Source of the DNA: Xanthobacteraceae bacterium | GTDB lineage: Bacteria; Pseudomonadota; Alphaproteobacteria; Rhizobiales; Xanthobacteraceae | DNA length: 10,986 bases | Assembly (NCBI GenBank): GCA_030043285.1 | Contig: JASHXZ010000232.1 | Location: 1-10,986 of the forward strand | Direction of reading: 5' to 3' | In this document: one piece after another, positions 1-6,096 of the stretch | Numbering within the stretch: the stretch's first letter is position 1 | How the letters are laid out: each line of letters starts with the position of its first letter | Program-made: the position numbers and the translations under genes | Notes under the pieces: generated by a model | Databases searched by the model: none | What the model was told of the DNA's origin: nothing | What the model saw: only the letters and a program-made list of their open reading frames with translations

Positions 1-597
1 GTGATCCGCGGCGCCATCCAGGCCGAGCGCGAGAATTACGACGTCTTCTTCATGAACCATTTTCAGGACGTCGGGCTCTATGACGCGCGTGCGTCGGTGA
101 ATATCCCGGTCCTTGGGCTGGGCGAGGCGACGCTGCTGCATGCCTGCACGATGGGCCGCAAGCTCGGCCTGCTTGCGATCAATCCCGCCTTCATTCCGGC
201 TCATGCCGAGCAGATTCAGCGCTATGGGCTGCAACAACGCGTTGCCGGTATTCGCGCCATCAACGCCAATATCGCGGACTACATGGAGGCCTTCGCCGCG
301 CCAGCCAAAAAGGCGGAGCTCTTGGCCCACTTCGAGAGCCAGGCGCGACGCCTGATCGATGCCGGCGCCGACATCATCGTGCCGACCGGCCGCATTCCGA
401 TGATGCTGTTCGGCGACGATCCGGGCGCCAACGTCGACGGCGCGCCGATCCTCAACGGCGTCACGGTGGTGATCAAAGCTGCCGAGATGGCGGTGAAGTT
501 GAAGCGCCTCGGTTTCCCGGTCATAAGCCGGCATCCGCAGTCGGGTTTTGCTCTGCCGTCGCCGCAAACGCTTGCGGAATTTCTCAGCCACGGCTGA
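1..597 (+). CDS. Asp/Glu/hydantoin racemase-family protein, 5' end cut by window edge
   Basis: The 198 visible residues read as the C-terminal three quarters of an Asp/Glu/hydantoin racemase-family protein. The stretch NIPVLGLGEATLLHA (34-48) matches the 'IPVxGxGEA' segment after the first active-site loop, and GADIIVPTGR (122-131) matches the strand before the second. Family members are usually about 220-250 residues with some 60 before the first catalytic Cys; here only 19 precede that point. The GTG at base 1 is therefore probably an internal Val codon and the true start lies upstream. Both positions where racemases carry Cys differ: FMNHFQD has His20 where hydantoin racemases have 'xACFDD', and VPTGR replaces 'LGCAG'. 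Cysteine-based racemisation is thus doubtful; a lyase, an isomerase or a non-catalytic role is possible. It ends in TGA 26 nt from the stop of the convergent ABC ATPase gene. Family call fairly sure, activity unknown. Confidence 0.8.
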   Translation: MIRGAIQAERENYDVFFMNHFQDVGLYDARASVNIPVLGLGEATLLHACTMGRKLGLLAINPAFIPAHAEQIQRYGLQQRVAGIRAINANIADYMEAFAAPAKKAELLAHFESQARRLIDAGADIIVPTGRIPMMLFGDDPGANVDGAPILNGVTVVIKAAEMAVKLKRLGFPVISRHPQSGFALPSPQTLAEFLSHG

Positions 598-598
598 G
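583..598. terminator. Small hairpin between convergent genes, weak terminator candidate
   Basis: A perfect 7-bp inverted repeat (CTCAGCC, AC, GGCTGAG), folding as 6 bp with a 4-nt loop, spans the stop codon of the racemase-family gene. It could serve both converging transcripts. Neither strand has a T-run after it, so it is not a classical intrinsic terminator. The rest of the 26-bp gap (598-623) holds nothing recognisable. Confidence 0.2.
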
Positions 599-623
599 GG
601 AGCCGCTCGGCGACGATCAAACT

Positions 624-2462
624 CTAATTTGCTCGCAGCAACGGCCACGTCGCGCCGGGCTCGTCCGGCGGCACCGATGAGAGCAGAGCCTGCGTATGCG
701 GATGCTGCGGGTTGCCGAAAACCTCCTCGACCGGCCCCTGTTCGACGATCTCGCCGCGATACATCACCAGCACGCGGCTGCACAGGTGACGGACCACCGA
801 CAGGTCGTGCGAGATGAACAGCATGGCAAAGCCGAGCTCGGCGCGCAGCCGCGCCAGCAGACTGAGCAGCTGCGCCTGGATCGACACGTCGAGCCCGGAC
901 ACGATCTCGTCGGCGATCAAAACCTTTGGCACCCGGCACAGTGCGCGTGCGATGTTGATACGTTGGCGCTGGCCGCCCGACAATTGGCCGGGCAGCCGAG
1001 CGGCGATATCGGCCGGCATACCCATTTCGGCCAACAGTTCCTTGGTGCGCTTGAGCCGGTCCTCGGCGCTGGCGTGCCGGCTGCCCGCCTCCATGGCCTG
1101 GGTGACGATGCTGGCGATGGGCCGGCGCGGATTGAGCGCCGATTGCGGGTCCTGAAACACCATCTGCAGGCTCGCCGCGCGCCGGGTGCGGTTGCGCAGC
1201 GACGGCGTGGTCAAATCCGCGCCATCGAACACGATGCGCCCGCTCGACGGCTGTTCCAGTCCGACCAAAAGTCTGGCGATGGTGCTCTTGCCGCTGCCGC
1301 TTTCGCCGACCAGCGCGACAAACTCGTTTTCGGCGATGGTGAAACTGACGTCATTGACTGCCGCAACGGTTCGGGCGGCACCAAATAGTCCGCGGCTGAT
1401 GGCAAAATGCTTGCTCAGGTTTTCGACGCGCAGGAGCGGCTGTTCGAGCAGGGCAGGCGGACCAAATGATCGCCCCGCAGTACTGATGCCGAACGTATCG
1501 GCAGCGCGGATACAGGTGACGGTGTGAACTGCTGTCACGGCGACTTGCGGCGGCTCCTCGCGGTGGCATTCGGCCGTCACCAGCGGACAGCGCGGCGCGA
1601 AGTGGCAGCCGGCGATATGCTGCAGTTGCACCAGGCTCGGCATCTGATCGGGCAGCACATAAAGCGTGCGGCGCTCGGCGCTCATCGCCGGATTGGCGAG
1701 CTGCAGGCAGCGCGTATAGGGATGCGCCGGCGTGGCGAACACGGTCCGCGCCGGACCGCTTTCGACGGCGCGCCCCGCATACATCACGATGACGTCGTCG
1801 CACAGCTGCGCGGCGAGCCGCAGGTCGTGGGTGATGAAAATCACTGCGGTGCCGTGCTGGCGCTGCATCTCGGCGATCAAGTGCAGGATCGGCGGATGCA
1901 TGGTGACGTCGAGCGCGGTGGTCGGCTCGTCGGCGACGACGAGGCGCGGATTGCCGGCGAAGGCGAGTGCGATCAGCGCGCGCTGGCACATGCCGCCCGA
2001 CAGCTGATGCGGGTACTGGGTCAACAGGTCCTCGGCGCGCGGCAGGTGCGCCGCCGTGAGCATGGCGATGGCGCGCTCGCGGCGCGCGTTGCGGCTTTTC
2101 AGTCCGAGCCGCGCAAGGTGCTCGTCGAACTGGGCGCCGATCGTGAGGACCGGATTGAGCGCGGTCATCGGCGCCTGCGGGATGAAGGCGATGGCGCGGC
2201 CGAGCAGCGCACGCCGCCGCGCCGGCGCCATGGTCAGCAAATCCTCGCCTTCAAACAGGAGCGCGCCGGCCGTTATGGCAAAGCCCGGCGGCAAGAGCTG
2301 CGCAATGGCGCGGCCGACCATGGTTTTGCCGGCGCCGGATTCGCCGACCAGGCCGAGAATTTTTCCCGGCGCGAGCTGGAACGATAGCGCCCGGATGGCC
2401 GGCACGGTCGCTGCGCCGATGCGGGCGCTCACGGTCAGATCGCGGGCTTCGAGCGCCAGCAC
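624..2462 (-). CDS. ABC importer ATPase with two fused nucleotide-binding domains (DppD-DppF type)
   Basis: This 612-residue cytoplasmic protein would power the importer encoded just upstream; it is a DppD+DppF-like fusion, as in GsiA or YejF. Domain 1 (about 1-320) has Walker A GESGAGKT (40-47), Q-loop Gln96, signature LSGGM (154-158), Walker B ending D178-E179 and H-loop His212. It is followed by the oligopeptide-transporter C-terminal extension with clustered cysteines (C286, C292, C299, C317). Domain 2 (about 343-600) has Walker A GESGSGKST (386-394), Q437, LSGGQ (494-498), D518-E519 and H552. Start GTG at 2462 is 3 nt after the DppC-type stop, with no strong Shine-Dalgarno, so translational coupling is likely. 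Oddities: domain 1 has Cys159 where 'LSGGMRQR' usually has Arg, and TMHPPIL (187-193) where 'TVQAQIL' is usual; domain 2 has DEIVSGLD for DEPTSALD. The exact substrate cannot be read. Confidence 0.93.
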   Translation of the reverse strand: MLALEARDLTVSARIGAATVPAIRALSFQLAPGKILGLVGESGAGKTMVGRAIAQLLPPGFAITAGALLFEGEDLLTMAPARRRALLGRAIAFIPQAPMTALNPVLTIGAQFDEHLARLGLKSRNARRERAIAMLTAAHLPRAEDLLTQYPHQLSGGMCQRALIALAFAGNPRLVVADEPTTALDVTMHPPILHLIAEMQRQHGTAVIFITHDLRLAAQLCDDVIVMYAGRAVESGPARTVFATPAHPYTRCLQLANPAMSAERRTLYVLPDQMPSLVQLQHIAGCHFAPRCPLVTAECHREEPPQVAVTAVHTVTCIRAADTFGISTAGRSFGPPALLEQPLLRVENLSKHFAISRGLFGAARTVAAVNDVSFTIAENEFVALVGESGSGKSTIARLLVGLEQPSSGRIVFDGADLTTPSLRNRTRRAASLQMVFQDPQSALNPRRPIASIVTQAMEAGSRHASAEDRLKRTKELLAEMGMPADIAARLPGQLSGGQRQRINIARALCRVPKVLIADEIVSGLDVSIQAQLLSLLARLRAELGFAMLFISHDLSVVRHLCSRVLVMYRGEIVEQGPVEEVFGNPQHPHTQALLSSVPPDEPGATWPLLRAN

Positions 2463-2465
2463 GGC

Positions 2466-3323
2466 TTAACGCTCGGCTTGCGCGAGCCGCACGTCGAGCG
2501 TGCGGCGCAGTCCGTCGCCGAGCAGATTGAAGGCGGCGACAGCGAAGAAGATGGCGAAAATCGGCAACAGCAGATTCCACGGCGACTGATAAACGTATTG
2601 CCGGGCGTCGGCGATCATCTGTCCCCACGCCGCCTGGTTGGGCCCGACGCCAAGCCCGACGAACGACAAGATCGCCTCGACCACCACCGCAATCGCCATT
2701 TCCAGGCTGAACAGCGTGATCAACAGCGGCAAGGTCGCCGGCAAAATCTCGCGCACGATGGTCTGCCAATGCGAAAAACCCAGCAGCCGCGCCGCGGCGA
2801 CGTAATCGTGGCGCCGCACGATCAGCACCTCGCTGCGCAGCACGCGGCAGAACCGGGTCCAGTCGACCAGCACGATGGCGAGAATGACGCGATCGAGACC
2901 AACGCCGAGCCCGACCATGAGAATGAGCGACAGGATAACGGGCGGAAACGACATCCACACGTCGACCAGGCGGCCGATGATCCAATCGACGGCGCCGCCG
3001 AAATAGCCGGCAATATGCGCCAGGATCGTGCCGATGATCATGGCGCCGAACGAAGCGAACACGGCGACCAGCATCGCGGTGCGCGCGCCGTAAATCAGCC
3101 GCGACAGCACATCGCGGCCGAGACTGTCGGTCCCAAGCAGAAAACTTGGATCGCCGTCCGGCGCCCAAGCCGGCGGCGTGAGGATCGACAACAGATTCTG
3201 CTCACCCGGATCGTGCGGTGCGATAAAGCCGGCGAATATCGCGCAGACGCCGAGGCCCAGCACCATGGCGAGAGCGAGCAAAACCCGCGGCGAACGCAGC
3301 GCATGTGCCAGCGATCCTGCCAT
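2466..3323 (-). CDS. ABC importer permease, DppC/OppC type
   Basis: Inner-membrane permease of 285 residues from the chosen start, partner of the DppB-type subunit encoded upstream. An N-terminal membrane segment (about 13-35) is followed by the diagnostic LGTDSLGRDVLSR (63-75), further hydrophobic segments (about 83-105, 127-155, 196-220, 248-275), and the cytoplasmic EAA-like loop AARLLGFSHWQTIVREILP (177-195), which docks on the ATPases. The frame is open upstream to 3401, but ATG at 3323 is preferred. It gives the usual DppC length and forms a TGATG junction with the upstream stop (1-nt overlap), whereas the longer form would add 26 arginine-rich residues inside the neighbouring gene. Family and role are secure; the ligand is unknown, since DppC-type permeases serve peptides, nickel, opines, glutathione and other solutes. 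Confidence 0.93.
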   Translation of the reverse strand: MAGSLAHALRSPRVLLALAMVLGLGVCAIFAGFIAPHDPGEQNLLSILTPPAWAPDGDPSFLLGTDSLGRDVLSRLIYGARTAMLVAVFASFGAMIIGTILAHIAGYFGGAVDWIIGRLVDVWMSFPPVILSLILMVGLGVGLDRVILAIVLVDWTRFCRVLRSEVLIVRRHDYVAAARLLGFSHWQTIVREILPATLPLLITLFSLEMAIAVVVEAILSFVGLGVGPNQAAWGQMIADARQYVYQSPWNLLLPIFAIFFAVAAFNLLGDGLRRTLDVRLAQAER

Positions 3324-4339
3324 CAGCGCACCCGCAATTTCGGATTGAGCACGACGTAAAGGCTGTCGACGACGGTATTGATCAACAGCACAGCGACGCA
3401 ATAGGTCAGCCCAATCGCCTCAATGAGCGGTAGGTCAGCGTTGCGTACCGCATCGACCATCAGGTTACCCATGCCGGGGTAGGAATAGATCACCTCGACC
3501 AAGAGCGTGCCGCTGAACAGAATACCGAACTGCACGCCGGCGAGCGTCAAGGTCGGCAACGCGGCGTTCTTGAGCGCGTGGCCGAGCAGGATTTGCCGCT
3601 CGGAGAGACCGCGCAGCCGCGCCTGCTGGATGTAGTCCTCGTGATAGACGTCGAACAGGCTCGAGCGCAGCACGCGCATGATGGCCGGCGAGAAGGCGAG
3701 CCCGAGCGCCAAAGCCGGCAGGATCAGATGCCGAAAGGCGCTGGCGAAGACATCAAGACGGCCGACCAGCAGCGCATCGATGAGGAGAAATCCGGTGACG
3801 TGCGGCTGCGGCAGGTTCGGCGACACCGCGCCGGTGAACGGCAGCGCGTGCAGCGCAACGCCGAACACGAACAGCAGGATCAGGCCCCAGAGAAATTCCG
3901 GAATCGACAGCAGCAGAATTGAAACAATGTCGGTGACGGCCTCGAACCAGGTGCCGCGCAAATGGAAAAGCAGAAGTCCGCCGCCGAGGCCGAAAATCGC
4001 CGCCAGCACCATGGCGGCGCCGGCCAGTTGGATCGTTGCCGGCAACGTGGCGGCGACCAGCGATCCGGCCTCGCGGCCGAACTGGATGGAGCGGCCGAAA
4101 TTGCCGTGCAACGCGTCGGACAGCCAGATCAGATATTGCTCGGGCAGCGGCCGATCGAGCCCCATCTCGCGACGCTTGGCCTCGATCTCGGCGATGGTCG
4201 CGGTCGTCGGCAGCGACATCGCGGCCGGATCGACCGGAAGGAGCCGCAGCACGCAGAACAGCAGCGCCGACACCACGAGCAGGATCGGAACGGCCGCAAG
4301 CAGCCGACGCGCGACGAGTTTGGCGACGATAACGAGCAT
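3323..4339 (-). CDS. ABC importer permease, DppB/OppB type
   Basis: Inner-membrane permease of 338 residues, the usual DppB length. It starts with a positively charged stretch and membrane segment 1 (about 8-32), then a periplasmic domain containing LPEQYLIWLSDALHGNFGRS, which matches the 'YxxWLxxxLxGDLGxS' block of the family. Several more hydrophobic segments follow. The cytoplasmic EAA-like loop reads QARLRGLSERQILLGHALKN, and a late segment contains VEVIYSYPGMGNLMVDAV, typical of DppB. The C-terminus VVDSLYVVLNPKLRVR matches the usual 'xDxxYxxLDPRxR' ending. ATG at 4339 lies 42 nt after the binding-protein stop; its Shine-Dalgarno is weak (GCGGGAC). The stop overlaps the next permease start by one base. 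Confident in family and operon membership. Confidence 0.94.
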   Translation of the reverse strand: MLVIVAKLVARRLLAAVPILLVVSALLFCVLRLLPVDPAAMSLPTTATIAEIEAKRREMGLDRPLPEQYLIWLSDALHGNFGRSIQFGREAGSLVAATLPATIQLAGAAMVLAAIFGLGGGLLLFHLRGTWFEAVTDIVSILLLSIPEFLWGLILLFVFGVALHALPFTGAVSPNLPQPHVTGFLLIDALLVGRLDVFASAFRHLILPALALGLAFSPAIMRVLRSSLFDVYHEDYIQQARLRGLSERQILLGHALKNAALPTLTLAGVQFGILFSGTLLVEVIYSYPGMGNLMVDAVRNADLPLIEAIGLTYCVAVLLINTVVDSLYVVLNPKLRVR

Positions 4340-4361
4340 GGTCCCGCGCTCACGTCGTCGC

Positions 4362-4377
4362 GCGCGCCGCTGCGCGC
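4362..4377 (-). other. GC-only stem-loop between binding-protein and permease genes
   Basis: A perfect GCGCGC stem with a 4-nt loop lies in the 42-nt gap after the binding-protein stop codon. It is not followed by a T-run, so read-through is expected. In importer operons such as malE-malF an intercistronic hairpin protects the binding-protein mRNA from 3' decay; a similar role here is inference. Alternating GC of this sort is also easily met by chance in such DNA. Confidence 0.3.
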
Positions 4378-4381
4378 CGCA

Positions 4382-5920
4382 TCAGCTCCATTGCAGAGTT
4401 TGCGGCAACACCCAGCCGTTGCCGTATTTGGTGTATTGCAGATTTTTCTTGCGCACGACGGTCAGTACGCTCTGCAGCAGTGGGATGGTGGCGCCTTGTT
4501 CGACGGCAAAGCGCTCGACGTCGCGATAACCCGCGATCCGCGCGTCGTAATTGGCGACATTGAACAGCTTCAACACCTTGCCGCCGACCGCCTCGTCCTT
4601 CCAGGCCGAGAATGGCATTTTTGGATTGAGCAGATAGCCGCTGAAAATCTCCGGATCGCCGGTGGCGTTGTCCCAGCTGTACAGCGTCGCCTCCGGCAGC
4701 TTGCTGGCGCGATTGAGTTCGAAGTACTTGGCGTATTCGATGATCTGGAGGTCGGCGGCGATGCCGACCTTCTGCCACATCTGCACGATGGCGCGCGCCA
4801 TGTCGTAATCGCTCGGAAACTGGCCGTTGGTTGCAGCCAGCCCGATCTTCACCGGATTGCTCGGGCCGTGACCGGATTTTGCCAAAAGCTGCCTTGCGAG
4901 TTCCGGATCGTATTTGAAGCTGAAATCGGGCAAATAGCCGGGCGAGCCGGGCGTGGCGACCACCGACAGCGGCACCGCCGCGCCACCGTAGAACGCCTTC
5001 GACAACGCCGCCTTGTCGATCGCGTGATGGGCGGCGAGCCGTACGTTCTGATCGGCGAAATTCAGATCGGCGCGCACCTGCAAAAGAATCACGCGGGTGA
5101 TCGGATTGAGCTCCGCCGCGAATCCGCCCTCACTCTGGAAACGCTGCACCTCCCGCACCGGAACGTTGAGCGTAAAATCGGCCTGGCCGGACTGGATCGC
5201 GGCAACCCGCGCCGAAGGATCCTTGATGATCTCGATGGTGACGCGCGCCACCTTGGCTTTCGGTCCCCAATAACTGTCGTCGCGCTCGAGCACGATGCGC
5301 GAGTTCAGCTCGTATTCGGCGAGCCTGTAGGGCCCGGTGCCGACCGGTTTTTTCAAAAAATTATCCAGGCCGCCGGATTCGATGTATTTCTTCGGCACGA
5401 TGTAGCTGCCGAGAAACGCCATCCATTGCGGCGCGGTCGGGTCCGGCGCGCTGAATTTCATCGTCGCCTTGGAGGGCGATTCGATGACGATGTCGTCGAC
5501 CCTCTTCCATGAATTGGCAGTGTCGAGTTTGACGCCGGACCGGATGCGCTCGAGGAAAGTGTAGCGAAAATCCTCGGTGGTCATCTTGTCGCCGTTGTGG
5601 AACGTCACGTCGTCGCGCAGCTCGACCGCCATGCTGGTGGCGTCCGGCGCCAAGGTCCAGTTTTTGATCAGATGCGGTATGAGCTTGAGCTGCGGGTCCT
5701 GGTCGAGCGGCTGATCGTACACCGCCTTGAAGATCGGCTGCGCGTCGGGGGTGAAACGCTGGTTGGGGTCCCACGAGGGCACGTCGTTCGGCCAGCCGAT
5801 GGTGGCGGTGTCGCCGGCGGCGGCGGCCGGACGCACGAATGGCGCCGCAAGGCTCGCGGCCGTGGCTATTTGCAAGAACGCCCGCCGCTTCAGCTTCAAA
5901 CTCATAGTGTGCTTCCCCAT
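4382..5920 (-). CDS. Periplasmic substrate-binding protein of ABC importer, SBP family 5 (DppA/OppA type), Tat signal
   Basis: Extracytoplasmic receptor of 512 residues that would capture the solute for the importer encoded downstream. The N-terminus has a twin-arginine motif KRRAFLQ (11-17), a hydrophobic stretch and an Ala-rich cleavage region near 32-36. There is no lipobox Cys, so it should be a soluble, folded Tat export. The mature part has family 5 blocks: PSWDPNQR near the start, LRDDVTFHNGDKMTTEDFRY (the 'FHDGxPLTAEDV' block), VGTGPYRLAEY and DDSYWG. Two ATGs are possible. The one at 5920 has GAGGA 4 nt upstream; the one at 5905 has GGGGAAG 6 nt upstream and leaves a six-residue n-region before the arginines. 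I cannot choose firmly. The family binds peptides, but also nickel, opines and sugars, so the ligand is open. It is first gene of the importer operon, after a palindromic leader. Confidence 0.93.
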   Translation of the reverse strand: MGKHTMSLKLKRRAFLQIATAASLAAPFVRPAAAAGDTATIGWPNDVPSWDPNQRFTPDAQPIFKAVYDQPLDQDPQLKLIPHLIKNWTLAPDATSMAVELRDDVTFHNGDKMTTEDFRYTFLERIRSGVKLDTANSWKRVDDIVIESPSKATMKFSAPDPTAPQWMAFLGSYIVPKKYIESGGLDNFLKKPVGTGPYRLAEYELNSRIVLERDDSYWGPKAKVARVTIEIIKDPSARVAAIQSGQADFTLNVPVREVQRFQSEGGFAAELNPITRVILLQVRADLNFADQNVRLAAHHAIDKAALSKAFYGGAAVPLSVVATPGSPGYLPDFSFKYDPELARQLLAKSGHGPSNPVKIGLAATNGQFPSDYDMARAIVQMWQKVGIAADLQIIEYAKYFELNRASKLPEATLYSWDNATGDPEIFSGYLLNPKMPFSAWKDEAVGGKVLKLFNVANYDARIAGYRDVERFAVEQGATIPLLQSVLTVVRKKNLQYTKYGNGWVLPQTLQWS

Positions 5921-5929
5921 CTGTTCCTC
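5912..5929 (-). promoter_or_regulatory. Two alternative Shine-Dalgarno sequences for the binding-protein gene
   Basis: On the minus strand GAGGA (5925-5929) stands 4 nt before ATG 5920 and GGGGAAG (5912-5918) stands 6 nt before ATG 5905. The first overlaps the end of the long palindrome arm that starts at 5926; the second lies clear of it. If the leader RNA folds, the first site could be masked and the second left open. Confidence 0.45.
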
Positions 5930-6029
5930 ACCCTGAGGTGCGAGCGCAGCGAGCCTCGAAGGGCGAGGCCCCAGCGCCTCGGCCTCATCCTTCGAGGCTC
6001 GCGCTGGGCGCGAGCACCTCAGGATGAGG
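5926..6029. repeat. Long imperfect palindrome of the alphaproteobacterial intergenic repeat type
   Basis: The left arm (5926-5970) and right arm (5981-6029) are near-perfect inverted copies around a 10-bp centre. The outer blocks CCTCA(C/T)CCTGAGGTGC and the inner blocks CGAGCCTCGAAGG plus GAGGCC pair; between them lies a divergent 8/12-nt piece, and near the centre are two mismatches. From memory, blocks like CCTCATCCTGAGG and GCCTCGAAGGATGAGG recur in intergenic palindromes of Bradyrhizobium and Rhodopseudomonas. It appears once here, in the gap between the CoA ligase and the importer genes. As RNA it would form a very stable hairpin in either direction. Confidence 0.85.
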
Positions 6030-6050
6030 TCGCGGGTTGGTACGAGCCGT

Positions 6051-6078
6051 ATTATACCGGCAATTGGCGGCGTGTCCG
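6051..6078 (-). promoter_or_regulatory. Candidate promoter for the ABC importer operon
   Basis: Read on the minus strand, a perfect TATAAT (6051-6056) is preceded, after 16 bp, by CGGACA (6073-6078), which matches four of six bases of TTGACA. Transcription would start near 6044 and run through the whole palindrome into the binding-protein gene, giving a leader of about 120 nt. The perfect -10 box stands out in such GC-rich DNA and lies in the right gap and direction, but the -35 is weak and sits within a small hairpin. Confidence 0.4.
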
Positions 6079-6082
6079 CCGC
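6067..6082 (-). terminator. Small GC hairpin after the CoA-ligase gene
   Basis: A perfect 6-bp stem (GCGGCG/CGCCGC) with a 4-nt loop begins 14 nt downstream of the ligase stop codon. No T-run follows on the minus strand, so it is at best a weak terminator or a processing site. It overlaps the -35 part of the candidate importer promoter. Confidence 0.2.
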
Positions 6083-6096
6083 TGGAACTGATCATC

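Noticed and set aside
1524..2387. A 287-codon + strand frame antisense to the ABC ATPase gene
   Set aside because: Low-complexity Arg/Gly/Ala/Gln composition, no domain, and the opposite strand encodes a protein with full ATPase motifs.
2478..3359. A 293-codon + strand frame antisense to the DppC-type permease
   Set aside because: Composition is typical of a shadow frame (Gln, Arg, His, Asp rich), with no motif; the minus strand carries the conserved permease.
3324..3401. N-terminal extension of the DppC-type permease to an upstream start at 3401
   Set aside because: It adds 26 Arg/Gln-rich residues inside the upstream permease; ATG 3323 in the TGATG junction fits family length and coupling.
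3962..5512. A 516-codon open frame on the + strand
   Set aside because: It lies antisense to the binding-protein and permease genes, its product is rich in Arg, His, Gln and Asp with no recognisable motif, and long antisense frames are common in GC-rich codon-biased DNA.
5926..6029. The long palindrome as a mobile-element end, attachment site or CRISPR repeat
   Set aside because: There is no transposase or integrase, no target-site duplication could be seen, and there is only one copy with a 10-bp centre; a dispersed intergenic palindrome explains it better.
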